Shown here in pieces: positions 34,588-44,884 of a stretch of DNA of 64,000 bases (position 1 is its first letter; every line of letters starts with the position of its first letter). Source of the DNA: Candidatus Accumulibacter adjunctus (lineage in GTDB: Bacteria; Pseudomonadota; Gammaproteobacteria; Burkholderiales; Rhodocyclaceae); the NCBI GenBank assembly GCA_000585015.1, contig JFAX01000003.1, positions 5,576 through 69,575 on the forward strand. The letters run 5' to 3'. Under the pieces are notes generated by a model. That model was not told the origin of the DNA. It did no database searches and saw nothing but the letters and a program-made list of their open reading frames with translations. Position numbers and translations under genes: made by a program.

Positions 34588-35704
34588 TGGATCGGTGCCG
34601 CCGCGGCAGGGCGGCCTGTTTGGCGCGTCCCTGTCCTGTCCCGACATCGACAATCTGCCGTTGATCGTCGAACCGCAGGGTGGCATCGAGGTGCTCGCAC
34701 CGGGCAGCGTGTACCAGCCCCTGCTGCTTTCTCCTCGGGATGACACGATCGATGTCGGTCCGGGCAAGCTCGATGAGCATGAAGAAGCCTTTGTTCGTGA
34801 CCTGATCCGTCGTCTCCATCCGGCAGGCAACCACCCGAGGAGCAGCCAGACGCCCCTCAAATGGGGCCAAAGGGAGATCTGGCTGAAGCGCAATATCGAG
34901 AAGCGCGACGATTCGTTTCGCCTGCGGGTGGACGACTCGGACTGGTTCTACCCGGACTTCATCGTCTGGATTGTGGACTACGAAACGCGGACGCAAGTGT
35001 TCGGTTTTGTCGATCCGAAAGGCCTCAGCTTGGGGGCGGGGGGCGGCTGGTCGGACGCCAAGGTCGTTTGCACGCTCTACATGCCGCATGTGGTTGAACG
35101 GCAGTTGGCAGCCAGCGGCCAGAAGGTGGAATTTGCCGGCCAGACATGGACTTTCCGGGTACGCGGGGTGCTGGTTTCGACTTCATCCCTGGCCAGCCTG
35201 TCAGCGCAGGCGAAGTTCAACGTGCGCGATGACGAGGGGCGGAATGCATCGCCCGGTGAGGCGGATTTCGGGCGAGCCCGCATCGTCTTTCCGAAGTCGG
35301 GTACGTCCTACATCGATGAAGTCCTGCACTTGCTGTGGCATGATTCGTCGCTCGACCACCTGCTGGCCGTGTCGGCGACGCTGTTCGACCACAGCGCTTA
35401 TTTCGCGCCCGCCGGCGAAGTGGAGCACGATCTGGCTCTGCGGCATCGGGAGATCGCTCATTCCGAGTCTGATTTCGTGGCTGCCGTGGTCGGCGATTAC
35501 CTCAAACCAGATGCGGCAGGCCACTACGGTGCATGGGTCAGCAAGAACCGGCGCCGGCAATTGATGGACTACGCGTCGGTGGGGAAATGGGGATTGGGCG
35601 GCGAAAAGGTGCCAGACATCCGCGAGCACCCGACGCCGTGCGAGGAGCTCTGGAAGCGCAAGCAGAAGGCAGGGGAGCTTGGCGGTGGTACCGGAGAAAG
35701 ATGA
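34577..35704 (+). CDS. Putative PD-(D/E)XK nuclease of the restriction system
   Basis: The 375-residue protein contains WFYPDFIVW followed 18 residues later by FVDPKG, i.e. D127, D146 and K148 in PD-(x)-DxK spacing, the active-site pattern of PD-(D/E)XK nucleases. The preceding helix with conserved acidic residues (DEHEEAFVRDLI) also fits. The nuclease call is inferred from this motif alone. The C-terminal 150 residues have no recognised domain. Its ATG overlaps the helicase end by 11 nt. Together with the helicase it would form the Res activity, split into two chains instead of the usual single polypeptide. Confidence 0.7.
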   Translation: MPRNGSVPPRQGGLFGASLSCPDIDNLPLIVEPQGGIEVLAPGSVYQPLLLSPRDDTIDVGPGKLDEHEEAFVRDLIRRLHPAGNHPRSSQTPLKWGQREIWLKRNIEKRDDSFRLRVDDSDWFYPDFIVWIVDYETRTQVFGFVDPKGLSLGAGGGWSDAKVVCTLYMPHVVERQLAASGQKVEFAGQTWTFRVRGVLVSTSSLASLSAQAKFNVRDDEGRNASPGEADFGRARIVFPKSGTSYIDEVLHLLWHDSSLDHLLAVSATLFDHSAYFAPAGEVEHDLALRHREIAHSESDFVAAVVGDYLKPDAAGHYGAWVSKNRRRQLMDYASVGKWGLGGEKVPDIREHPTPCEELWKRKQKAGELGGGTGER

Positions 35705-35793
35705 CTGCAGTCGTCATGCCGTGATCGTGCGGGATCCGGACCATGCGTGGCTGGAAGCATGGCCGCACGGCAAATCAAAGCGTCTGGTTTTTT

Positions 35794-35870
35794 TGGGGCG
35801 ATGTACGGGATTCGAACCCGTGACCACTGGAATCACAATCCAGTGCTCTACCAACTGAGCTAACACCGCC
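35794..35870 (-). tRNA. tRNA-His (GTG)
   Basis: Read on the minus strand, the sequence folds as a complete cloverleaf with an 8-bp acceptor including G-1:C73, the hallmark of tRNA-His. The anticodon loop is TTGTGAT with anticodon GTG. The T arm is GGTTCGAATC, and CCA is encoded at 35794-35796. It is the last of three tRNA genes. Confidence 0.97.
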
Positions 35871-35877
35871 GTCATTC

Positions 35878-35954
35878 TGGCGCGCCCGGCGAGACTCGAA
35901 CTCACGACCCCCGGCTTAGAAGGCCGGTGCTCTATCCGGTTGAGCTACGGGCGC
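35878..35954 (-). tRNA. tRNA-Arg (TCT)
   Basis: A complete cloverleaf on the minus strand: acceptor GCGCCCG/CGGGCGC with G73, D arm AGCTCAACCGGATAGAGC, anticodon loop CTTCTAA (anticodon TCT), T loop TTCGAGT, and encoded CCA. It lies 7 nt upstream of tRNA-His. Confidence 0.97.
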
Positions 35955-36034
35955 GAGAGTGCGAGACCTGCTGGTTGCCTGCACTTTCCCCGGGTATCGC
36001 ATCCTGCTGCCTTGGCAACTGCTGCCTGTCCAAC

Positions 36035-36111
36035 TGGTCGGGGCGGTGGGATTCGAACTCACGACCCTCTGCTCCCAAAGCAGATGCGCTACCAGGCTGC
36101 GCTACGCCCCG
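36035..36111 (-). tRNA. tRNA-Pro (TGG)
   Basis: A complete cloverleaf on the minus strand: acceptor CGGGGCG/CGCCCCG with A73, anticodon loop TTTGGGA (anticodon TGG), T loop TTCGAAT, and encoded CCA. It is the first gene of the Pro-Arg-His cluster, which borders the restriction-modification block. Confidence 0.97.
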
Positions 36112-36380
36112 AGGAAGGCGGCATTCTACAAGCAGGCCGGAGCAGGGTCAATGCGCCGCGTGCCATTTGTGTCCTTCGTCGGCTGGTCCGCGTGCCGGTG
36201 GCGGCTTGCTGCATCGCTGCTGCCGCGGGATTGGTGTGCCGGGCGACGACAGCGGTTGACCACGGGCGCGGCAGGCGGCATGCTGACAGCCGACTCGGGA
36301 GTCGAGCCTGGCGCCCGAGCTGCTGCCGGCGGCAGCACCCCGGCACCGTGATCATCACTGGCGCTGCAAAGGAGAATCAG

Positions 36381-37487
36381 ATGACGGACGATCCCCGGAA
36401 TCAGGAAGTGGCGGCGGTTGGCGACAGCGCAGGCGGTCTGCGTTATTGCTGCCAGCCGATCGTCGAAGCGCGCCAGTTCGATCCGGCGGTGGCGCCGGAG
36501 CGGGCGCGGGCGATCGTCGCCGGCGGCAAGAAGTGGGTCAACGGCACACAGTTGAGCTATCACTGCTTCCAGGCTGGCGACGATGTGCCTGCAGGCTGGA
36601 AGGGCAAGGCGAGTGACATCGAAGCCGTCCGCCAGGCATTCGCCGCCTGGTTCGGGTTGGGCATCGGCATCAGCTTCCGCGAGGTCGCGCAGCCGGCAGA
36701 CGCCAGCCTGCGTATCGGCTTCGATCAGACGGGCGGATCCTGGTCCTACGTCGGCCGCGACAATCTGACGATTCGCGATCCGCGGCAGCGGACGATGAAC
36801 TTCGGCTGGCCGCTCGATACGCCCTATGGCCGCGACACGGCGATGCACGAGATCGGCCACGCGCTCGGTCTCGAGCATGAGCACCAGAACCCGTTCGCCG
36901 GCATCAGCTGGGATGTCGATGCGGTGCGGCGCTACTTCCGGGGTCCGCCGAACAAGTGGGACGACCGGTACATCGACTTCAACATCCTGCGCAAGATCAG
37001 CCCGGCGGAGGTCAAGGGAAGCACCTGGGATCCCGATTCGGTGATGGAATATGCCTTCGGCGCCGGGCTGATCATCGAGCCGGCCGCCTATCGCGCCGGC
37101 CTGCAGCCGAAAGGCGGGCTGTCCGATGCCGACCGTGAGTGGATTCGGCAGACCTACCCCGGCGCGGCTGTCCAGCCGGCGGCTCCGGCGCTGACGGTCG
37201 GCGTCGCGCAGAAGCTGACGCTGGGCAGCGGCGAGACCCGCGTCTTCGATTTCCTGCCACCGGCGACGCGCAGTTACCGGCTGCAGACCAGCGGCAGCTC
37301 GGACACCGTCATGGTGCTGTTCGAGGTGACGCCGGCCGGCAACGTGCAGATCGCCGCCGATGACGACAGCGGCACCGACGCCAATGCGCGCATCGATCGG
37401 GTCCTGCAGGCCGGGCGTCTGCATCGGGTTGGCGTTCGCCTCTATTACGCCACTGCCAGCGCGCCGACTTCGCTGCTGATCAGCTGA
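36381..37487 (+). CDS. Metzincin-type zinc metalloprotease with a C-terminal beta domain
   Basis: The 368-residue protein has the extended zinc motif HEIGHALGLEHEHQNP (H156, E157, H160, H166) and a downstream region (DPDSVMEYAFG) in the position of the Met-turn. This places it among astacin/matrixin-like metzincins. After about residue 260 a pre-peptidase-like beta domain follows (LTLGSGETRVFDFLPPATRSYRLQTSG…NARIDRVLQAGRL). ATG 36381 is set by AAGGAG about 7 nt upstream; reading further 5' would enter the tRNA cluster. No signal peptide is visible (MTDDPRNQEVAAVGD), unusual for this class. It may be intracellular or leave by a non-Sec route. Confidence 0.87.
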   Translation: MTDDPRNQEVAAVGDSAGGLRYCCQPIVEARQFDPAVAPERARAIVAGGKKWVNGTQLSYHCFQAGDDVPAGWKGKASDIEAVRQAFAAWFGLGIGISFREVAQPADASLRIGFDQTGGSWSYVGRDNLTIRDPRQRTMNFGWPLDTPYGRDTAMHEIGHALGLEHEHQNPFAGISWDVDAVRRYFRGPPNKWDDRYIDFNILRKISPAEVKGSTWDPDSVMEYAFGAGLIIEPAAYRAGLQPKGGLSDADREWIRQTYPGAAVQPAAPALTVGVAQKLTLGSGETRVFDFLPPATRSYRLQTSGSSDTVMVLFEVTPAGNVQIAADDDSGTDANARIDRVLQAGRLHRVGVRLYYATASAPTSLLIS

Positions 37488-37492
37488 GCCGT

Positions 37493-37512
37493 CGGCGCGG
37501 GCCGCCGCGCCG
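37493..37512. terminator. Hairpin between convergent protease and DUF2237 genes
   Basis: CGGCGCGG and CCGCGCCG form a perfect 8-bp stem with a GCCG loop in the 49-nt gap between two convergent genes. It has no T-run on either side. It may act as a bidirectional terminator. Confidence 0.45.
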
Positions 37513-37536
37513 GTGGCTGTGGCCGCTCCGGCGGGC

Positions 37537-37926
37537 TCAGTTGAGGTCGATCGCGTGCCTTTTCAGGTCGTCGAGACCGACGATCAGCAGGCACGCCTCG
37601 TTGGTCGCAGCGAGGACGACGCGCGGCGCCACGCCGGCCTGCAGCGCTTCGCGCCAGCGCGCGGCACAGAGGCACCAGCGGTCGCCCGGCTTGAGTCCGG
37701 GGAAGGCGAACTCGGGGCGCGGCGTCGACAGGTCGTTGCCGCGCCGTTTCGAGAAATCGAGGAAGTCGGCGGTCAGCACGACGCAGACGGTGTGGCTGCC
37801 GAGGTCTTCGTCGCTGGTGTTGCAACAGCCATCGCGGAAGAAACCGGTCATCGGCTGCTCGCTGCACGAGCCGAGGATGCCGCCGAGGACGTTGCGCTGC
37901 CGGCCGCCGAAGTCGTCGGGTTTCAT
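37537..37926 (-). CDS. DUF2237 family protein
   Basis: The 129-residue protein fits DUF2237: RNVLGGILGSCSEQPMTGFFRDGCCNTSDEDLGSHTVCVVLTADFLDFSKRRGNDLSTPRPEFAFPGLKPGDRWCLCAARWREA. Family members have conserved cysteines (SCS, GCC, CLC here) and may bind a metal, but no function is established. The ATG overlaps the iscX stop (ATGA, 37923-37926), making it the last gene of the Isc operon. That location, and the cysteines, suggest a link to Fe-S metabolism; this is inference. Confidence 0.88.
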   Translation of the reverse strand: MKPDDFGGRQRNVLGGILGSCSEQPMTGFFRDGCCNTSDEDLGSHTVCVVLTADFLDFSKRRGNDLSTPRPEFAFPGLKPGDRWCLCAARWREALQAGVAPRVVLAATNEACLLIVGLDDLKRHAIDLN

Positions 37927-38117
37927 GCCAGCTCGTCGATCCAGGCCTGCTGGATCGCCTCGAGGATCTTCTCGCCACAGTGCCGGGAATCGTCCTCGAA
38001 ACCGGGCAGCGCGAGGACCCAGTTCATCAGGTCGACGAAATTGACGCGCAGCGGGTCGACCTCGGGATGTGCTTCGGCCAGTTCGACGGCCACTTCATTG
38101 ATGTCGGTCCATCTCAT
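37923..38117 (-). CDS. iscX: IscX, Fe-S assembly accessory protein
   Basis: The 64-residue acidic protein [23 protein letters not shown]…FVDLMNWVLALPGFEDDSRHCGEKILEAIQQAWIDE is a full-length IscX (66 residues in E. coli). IscX binds IscS and iron through acidic residues and modulates cluster assembly by frataxin. Its start overlaps the ferredoxin stop by 4 nt and its stop overlaps the DUF2237 start by 4 nt. Confidence 0.95.
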   Translation of the reverse strand: MRWTDINEVAVELAEAHPEVDPLRVNFVDLMNWVLALPGFEDDSRHCGEKILEAIQQAWIDELA

Positions 38118-38451
38118 CGCTTGCCGTCCTTGACCATGTTGATCGAGTAACGCGGGATCTCGATGACCAGCGGTGTCTGCCCGACGATCGCCTGGCACGA
38201 GAGGCGGGAGTCGGGCTCGAGTCCCCAGGCCTTGTCGAGCAGGTCGTCCTCCACCTCGTCGGATGGCTCGAGCGAGGCGAAGCCTTCGCGAACGATGACG
38301 TGGCAGGTCGTGCAGGCGCACGACATCTCGCAGGCGTGCTCGATGGCGATGCCGTTCTCGAGCAGGTTCTGGCAGATCGACTCGCCGGCGCGGGCGTCGA
38401 ACAGCGCGCCATCGGGACAGAGCTCGACGTGCGGCAGGACGATCATCTGGG

Positions 38452-38455
<4 letters not shown>
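38114..38455 (-). CDS. fdx: Isc [2Fe-2S] ferredoxin
   Basis: The 113-residue adrenodoxin-type ferredoxin has its cluster ligands at C42, C48, C51 and C87 ([13 protein letters not shown] and LSCQAI), the same numbering as E. coli Fdx. It supplies electrons for cluster assembly on IscU. The ATG overlaps the hscA stop by 4 nt. Confidence 0.96.
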
Positions 38456-40353
<1,898 letters not shown>

Positions 40354-40411
40354 GAAGAAACGGGATCCTGAGGCTGGTTGCGGGTGCCGGCGGCTGCCGA
40401 CGGGGCTGCGG

Positions 40412-40939
40412 TCATTCTTCGCCGGCAGCGATCGCGTCGTCGATCTCCGACAGCAGCTTTTCTTCGAACATCAGCCGTCGCACCTGATCGGCGGCCTGTT
40501 CGAGATCGCGCTGCTCGTCGAGAAGAGCGGCGATCTCCTCCTCGCGTGCTGCCAGTTCGCGCTGCAGGCGATGATGCAGTCGCTCGAGTTCGTGGTGGTC
40601 GCCGGCGGCGCGTGCTTCAGCAACGGCTTCGCGCCACTCCATCTGTTCGACGAGAAAATCGGCCGGCATCGCGCTGTTGTTCTCGCTGCCGACATCGTGC
40701 CGCGCGAGTTGGAGCAGGTACCTGGCGCGCGGCAGCGGTCTGCGCAGCGTCTGGTACGCCTCGTTGACCCGCGTCGCCCATTGCTGCGACAGGCGCTTCG
40801 CACCTTCGCCGGCGCTGGCAAAGCGGTCGGGGTGCACCTGCGTCTGCAATTCGATGTAGCGCCGGTCGAGCAGCAGCGGATCGATCCGGAAGGCGGCCGG
40901 AAGACCGAAAAGCGAAAAATGGTCGGCTGCGAAGTCCAT
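40412..40939 (-). CDS. hscB: HscB, J-domain co-chaperone
   Basis: The 175-residue protein begins [44 protein letters not shown]; the HPD motif of the J domain is present. A C-terminal helical bundle ([24 protein letters not shown]…) binds IscU. ATG 40939 starts the typical HscB N-terminus; a frame extension up to 41023 adds an atypical Arg/Pro-rich stretch. It stimulates HscA ATPase and delivers IscU. Confidence 0.95.
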   Translation of the reverse strand: MDFAADHFSLFGLPAAFRIDPLLLDRRYIELQTQVHPDRFASAGEGAKRLSQQWATRVNEAYQTLRRPLPRARYLLQLARHDVGSENNSAMPADFLVEQMEWREAVAEARAAGDHHELERLHHRLQRELAAREEEIAALLDEQRDLEQAADQVRRLMFEEKLLSEIDDAIAAGEE

Positions 40940-41033
40940 AGCTGTGCGCGTCAGGCGTTCCGGCAAGCAGCGCGGGCCCCGCCCGTGCGCCATCTGCCGG
41001 CCGGGCGCGGGCGGCAGCGGCAAGCCGCCAACC

Positions 41034-41357
41034 TCATACGTTGAAGCTCTCGCCGCAGCCGCAGGCGTCCCTGACGTTCGGATTGTTGAAGCGGAAGCCT
41101 TCGTTGAGCCCCTCTCGCGCGTAGTCGAGCTCGGTGCCGTCGAGGTAGGGCAGGCTCTTGGGGTCGATCAGGACCTTGACGCCATGCGACTCGAACTGGA
41201 TGTCGTCAGGCTGCGCGGCATCGGCGAACTCGAGCTTGTAGGCCATTCCCGAGCAACCACTGGTGCGTACGCCGAGGCGCAGACCGATTCCCTTGCCACG
41301 TTTGACGATATAGCGCGCGACGTGCGTCGCCGCCCGCTCAGAAAGCGTCACTGCCAT
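41034..41357 (-). CDS. iscA: IscA, A-type Fe-S carrier
   Basis: The 107-residue protein [40 protein letters not shown]… has the three conserved cysteines C35, C99 and C101 (SGCSG and ACGCGESF). It delivers clusters to apo-proteins. The ATG at 41357 lies 35 nt after the iscU stop and has GGAGA upstream. Confidence 0.96.
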   Translation of the reverse strand: MAVTLSERAATHVARYIVKRGKGIGLRLGVRTSGCSGMAYKLEFADAAQPDDIQFESHGVKVLIDPKSLPYLDGTELDYAREGLNEGFRFNNPNVRDACGCGESFNV

Positions 41358-41392
41358 GAAAGCCGTCTCCTTTCGTCTCTGTCGCCAATCTC

Positions 41393-41782
41393 TCAGGCCT
41401 GCTCGCCGTGCTTCTTCCGGTAATCGGCCACCGCCGCCTTGATCGCGTCCTCGGCAAGGATCGAGCAATGGATCTTGACCGGTGGCAGCGCCAGCTCCTC
41501 GGCGATCTGCGTGTTGCGGATGTCCATCGCCTGGTCGATCGTCCGGCCCTTGACCCATTCGGTGACCAGCGACGACGAAGCGATCGCCGAGCCGCAGCCG
41601 TAGGTCTTGAACTTGGCGTCCTCGATGACGCCGCCCTTGCCGACCTTGATCTGCAGCTTCATCACGTCGCCGCAGGCGGGGGCGCCCACCATTCCCGTCG
41701 CCACGCCTTCCTCGTCCTTGGCGAAGGAACCGACGTTGCGCGGGTTCTCGTAGTGGTCCAGAACCTTGACACTGTATGCCAT
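41393..41782 (-). CDS. iscU: IscU, Fe-S scaffold protein
   Basis: The 129-residue scaffold has ligands C37, D39, C63, H105 and C106 ([32 protein letters not shown]) and the HscA-binding loop LPPVK at 99-103, matching E. coli IscU position for position. It receives sulfur from IscS and assembles the cluster. Confidence 0.97.
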   Translation of the reverse strand: MAYSVKVLDHYENPRNVGSFAKDEEGVATGMVGAPACGDVMKLQIKVGKGGVIEDAKFKTYGCGSAIASSSLVTEWVKGRTIDQAMDIRNTQIAEELALPPVKIHCSILAEDAIKAAVADYRKKHGEQA

Positions 41783-41810
41783 GTTGCTACTCCTTCAGTT
41801 CAGTACTGCA

Positions 41811-43022
41811 TCAATGAGCGGCCCACTGGACCGTGTTCAGGTCGACACCATCCTGGACCATCTCCCAGAGCGGCGACAGCTCGCGCAGGCGGCTGATCTT
41901 GTCGTGCAACAGCCGGATCGCGTGGTCTACCTCCTCCTCGGTCGTGAAGCGGCCGAGGGTGAAGCGGATCGAGCTGTGCGCCAGCTCATCGTTGCGCCCG
42001 AGCGCGCGCAGGACATAGGAAGGTTCGAGCGACGCCGAGGTGCAGGCCGATCCCGACGACACCGCCAGATCCTTGATCGCCATCAGCAGCGACTCACCTT
42101 CGACATAGGCGAAGCTGAGGTTCAGGTTGTGCGGCACGCGATGCTCCATGTCGCCGTTGACATAGACTTCCTCGATGTCCGACAGGCCGCGCAGCAGGCG
42201 GTCGCGCAGCATGCGGATGCGTTCGTTCTCGGCACCCATTTCCAGCCGCGCCAGGCGGAACGCCTCGCCCATGCCGACGATCTGGTGCGTCGGCAGGGTT
42301 CCGGAACGAAAACCACGCTCGTGCCCGCCGCCATGCATCTGCGCGTTCAGGCGGACGCGCGGCTTGCGCCGCACGTAGAGGGCGCCGACTCCCTTGGGTC
42401 CGTAGGTCTTGTGGGCGGAGAAGCTCATCAGGTCGACCTTCAGCGTCTCCAGATCGATCGCCACCTTGCCCGTCGCCTGCGCCGCGTCGACATGCAGCAG
42501 GATGCCGCGACTGCGGCAGATTTCACCCATCTCGGCGATCGGCTGGATGACGCCGATCTCGTTGTTGACGAACATCACCGAGGCGAGGGTGGTGTCCGGT
42601 CGCAGGGCCGCGGTGAAGGCTGCGAGGTCGACCAGTCCGTTCTCCTGCACATCGAGGTAGGTGACGGTGAAGCCCTGCCGCTCGAGTTCGCGACAGGTGT
42701 CGAGGACCGCCTTGTGCTCGGTCTTGACCGTCACCAGGTGTTTTCCCTTGCCGGAATAGAACTGTGCCGCCCCTTTCAGCGCCAGATTGTTCGACTCGGT
42801 GGCGCCGGAGGTCCAGACGATCTCCTTCGGATCGGCATGGACCAGCTTCGCCACTTCCTCGCGCGCCTCCTCGACCGCCGCTTCGGCTTCCCAGCCGAAG
42901 GAATGCGAGCGCGAAGCGGGGTTGCCGAACTTCTCGACGAGATAGGGGATCATCCTCTCCGCCACTCGCGGATCCACCGGCGTGGTGGCCGAGTAGTCGA
43001 GGTAGATGGGCAGCTTCAACAT
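41811..43022 (-). CDS. iscS: IscS, cysteine desulfurase
   Basis: The 403-residue PLP enzyme has [14 protein letters not shown] at its start, the PLP-lysine motif [12 protein letters not shown], and the mobile catalytic-Cys loop [21 protein letters not shown] near residue 325, followed by a full-length C-terminal tail ending [16 protein letters not shown], as in group I IscS. ATG 43022 ([15 protein letters not shown]) is the family start. It converts Cys to Ala and passes sulfane sulfur to IscU. The gene is 28 nt upstream of iscU. A second desulfurase gene precedes it. Confidence 0.97.
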   Translation of the reverse strand: MLKLPIYLDYSATTPVDPRVAERMIPYLVEKFGNPASRSHSFGWEAEAAVEEAREEVAKLVHADPKEIVWTSGATESNNLALKGAAQFYSGKGKHLVTVKTEHKAVLDTCRELERQGFTVTYLDVQENGLVDLAAFTAALRPDTTLASVMFVNNEIGVIQPIAEMGEICRSRGILLHVDAAQATGKVAIDLETLKVDLMSFSAHKTYGPKGVGALYVRRKPRVRLNAQMHGGGHERGFRSGTLPTHQIVGMGEAFRLARLEMGAENERIRMLRDRLLRGLSDIEEVYVNGDMEHRVPHNLNLSFAYVEGESLLMAIKDLAVSSGSACTSASLEPSYVLRALGRNDELAHSSIRFTLGRFTTEEEVDHAIRLLHDKISRLRELSPLWEMVQDGVDLNTVQWAAH

Positions 43023-43109
43023 GGTTCTTGCTCCGGGTTGTGGAAATCGGCGTCCGGCTCGTCGCCGCTGCCGTCGTTGCCGGCAGGCGTCGGCCAACTC
43101 ACTCGCCGC

Positions 43110-44267
43110 TCAGACAGCCATGGCCGTCAATCGTTGCAGCCGGTCGACGGTCGATCGCAGGGTGGCGAGAAAGCCTGCCACCTGTTCCTCGGTGTTGCCA
43201 CGGCCCAGGCTGACACGTACCGCGCCGCGCGCCAGTTCATCGGCGACGCCCATCGCGCGCAGCACGTGCGAGGGTTCCGGGTTCGCGCTCGAGCAGGCGG
43301 CGCCGCTGGCCACGGCGTAGCCGGCGCGGTCGAGATGGCCGACCAGCGTCTCGCCATCGACGCCGGCGAAGGCGAAATAGACGGTGTTCGGCAGGCGTTT
43401 TGCAGCGAGCCCGAAGATCTGCCCACCGAACGCGACCAGTCCTTCCTCGAGCTGCGTCCGCAGCCGGTCGAGCTGGCTGGCAAGCGCGGCGCGTCGCTCG
43501 ATCGCGAGTTGGCAGGCGACGCCGAAACCGACGATCGCGGCGACGTTCTCGGTCCCCGAACGCAGGCCGCGCTCATGGCCACCACCGGCGATCAGCGGTT
43601 CGAGCTCGAGGCGCTTGTCGAGGATCAGCGCCGCTGCGCCCTTCGGTCCGCCCATCTTGTGCGCCGACAGCGTCAGCGCGTGCACGCCGCAACCGTTGAG
43701 GCGACGGAAATCGAGCGGCACCTTGCCAAAGGCCTGTACCGCGTCGCTGTGAAACCAGGCACCGGCGGCCCGGGCGCTCGCGGCCAGCGGCTCGACGTCC
43801 TCGATGACACCGGTTTCGTTGTTGGCGAGCAGGAGCGAGACGATCTTCGGCTTGCGCGCCATCACCGCTGCGTAGCGCTCGCGATCGATCCGACCGGCAG
43901 GGTCTGTCGGCAGCTTCTCCAGGTTCCAGCCGCGCCGTGCGAGTTGCTCGGCCGGTCTGAGAACGCACGGGTGATCGGCGGCACCGACGGCCAGCAGGCC
44001 CGGCCTGAGGCAGGCGGCGGCGCCCTTGAGCAGCAGGTTGTTGGCTTCGGAGCCGCCGCTGGTGAAGACGACTTCGCTGGCGTGGGCGCCGACCGCGGCC
44101 GCCACCTGCGCCCGCGCCTCATCGATCGCCCGTCGCGCCGCCCGGCCATACTCGTGCCGGCTGGAGGCATTGCCGAACTGCTGCGAGAAGTAGGGCAACA
44201 TCGCCTCGACCACCGCCGGGTCGACCGGGGTCGTGGCGTTGTGGTCGAAATAGACGGGCGCGAACAT
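43110..44267 (-). CDS. Second cysteine desulfurase, NifS/IscS-like
   Basis: The 385-residue group I desulfurase begins MFAPVYFDHNATTPVDPAVVEAML, has the PLP-lysine motif TLSAHKMGGPKGAAAL and the Cys loop ASGAACSSANPEPSHVLRAMG. It differs from the adjacent IscS in many positions and lacks the long IscS C-terminal tail that contacts IscU: it ends RLQRLTAMAV. It therefore resembles NifS-type enzymes or a specialised paralogue. It lies between iscR and iscS on the same strand, so it is co-regulated by iron-sulfur status. Whether it serves IscU, tRNA thiolation or another acceptor cannot be read from the sequence. Confidence 0.92.
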   Translation of the reverse strand: MFAPVYFDHNATTPVDPAVVEAMLPYFSQQFGNASSRHEYGRAARRAIDEARAQVAAAVGAHASEVVFTSGGSEANNLLLKGAAACLRPGLLAVGAADHPCVLRPAEQLARRGWNLEKLPTDPAGRIDRERYAAVMARKPKIVSLLLANNETGVIEDVEPLAASARAAGAWFHSDAVQAFGKVPLDFRRLNGCGVHALTLSAHKMGGPKGAAALILDKRLELEPLIAGGGHERGLRSGTENVAAIVGFGVACQLAIERRAALASQLDRLRTQLEEGLVAFGGQIFGLAAKRLPNTVYFAFAGVDGETLVGHLDRAGYAVASGAACSSANPEPSHVLRAMGVADELARGAVRVSLGRGNTEEQVAGFLATLRSTVDRLQRLTAMAV

Positions 44268-44323
44268 GAAGCTGCGAATGCTCAGCAGTCGTCGATCAAC
44301 CGACTCGATCCCTTCTCCGCCTC

Positions 44324-44815
44324 TCAGCCGCCGACCGCCATGGTCTTGGCGTTGCGCGACTTCTGCCGGCTGCGCCGCGCATCCTGCAGGATCGCGACGT
44401 GGCCGCTCCGGCGTATCTGCTGGTCGACGAGTTCGGACAGGCTGACCGAACTGAGATACTCGTACATCTTGTCGTTCAGCGTGGCCCACAGTTCGTGCGT
44501 CATGCAGCGCTCGTCGTCGTGACAGTTCTCCCGGCCACCACACTGCGTCGCATCGAGCGGTTCATCGACGGCGCGGATGATGTCGGTGACGGTCATCTGG
44601 GTGGTTGGGCGGGCCAGGCAGTAACCACCGCCGGGGCCGCGCACGCTCTCGACCAGGCCGTAGCGGCGCAGTTTGCCGAACAGTTGCTCGAGATAGGAAA
44701 GGGAAATCTTCTGGCGGTCGCTGATGCCGGCCAGAGAAACCGGACCGTCGCTGCAGCGCAGCGCCAGGTCAATCATCGCTGTGACGGCGAAACGTCCTTT
44801 TGTTGTCAGTCGCAT
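44324..44815 (-). CDS. iscR: IscR, Fe-S-sensing Rrf2 regulator
   Basis: The 163-residue Rrf2 protein begins MRLTTKGRFAVTAMIDLALR, has the winged helix-turn-helix (ISLSYLEQLFGKLRRYGLVESVRGPGGGYCLAR), and cluster ligands C92, C98 and C104 with H107 (QCGGRENCHDDERCMTH), identical in numbering to E. coli IscR. With a [2Fe-2S] cluster it represses the isc operon; apo-IscR acts on other targets. ATG 44815 is preceded by AAGGAG. A good sigma-70 promoter with an IscR half-site lies directly upstream, overlapping the end of cysE. Confidence 0.97.
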   Translation of the reverse strand: MRLTTKGRFAVTAMIDLALRCSDGPVSLAGISDRQKISLSYLEQLFGKLRRYGLVESVRGPGGGYCLARPTTQMTVTDIIRAVDEPLDATQCGGRENCHDDERCMTHELWATLNDKMYEYLSSVSLSELVDQQIRRSGHVAILQDARRSRQKSRNAKTMAVGG

Positions 44816-44851
44816 GGCTCCTCCTTGTAGAGCGGTTGTTCGGACAATTGA

Positions 44852-44884
44852 AATATAGTGCAACGGCGGCGATTAGTCAACTAT
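44852..44884 (-). promoter_or_regulatory. iscR promoter with IscR half-site
   Basis: On the minus strand, TTGACT (44875-44880) and TATATT (44852-44857) are 17 nt apart, a strong sigma-70 promoter. Its -35 overlaps the cysE stop codon. ATAGTTGACT at 44875-44884 matches the left half (ATASYYGACT) of the IscR type 1 site at all ten positions. The right half is not conserved, so IscR binding here is likely but weaker than at the cysE promoter. Confidence 0.8.

Noticed and set aside
35704-35800. Integration attachment site at tRNA-His
   Set aside because: I found no copy of the tRNA 3' end elsewhere in the window and no integrase gene.
35940-36380. N-terminal extension of the metalloprotease back to 35940
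   Set aside because: It would run through the tRNA-Arg and tRNA-Pro genes. ATG 36381 has a good ribosome site.
41766-44522. 918-residue plus-strand frame across the isc region
   Set aside because: It is exactly antisense to iscS and the second desulfurase, which have full motif sets.
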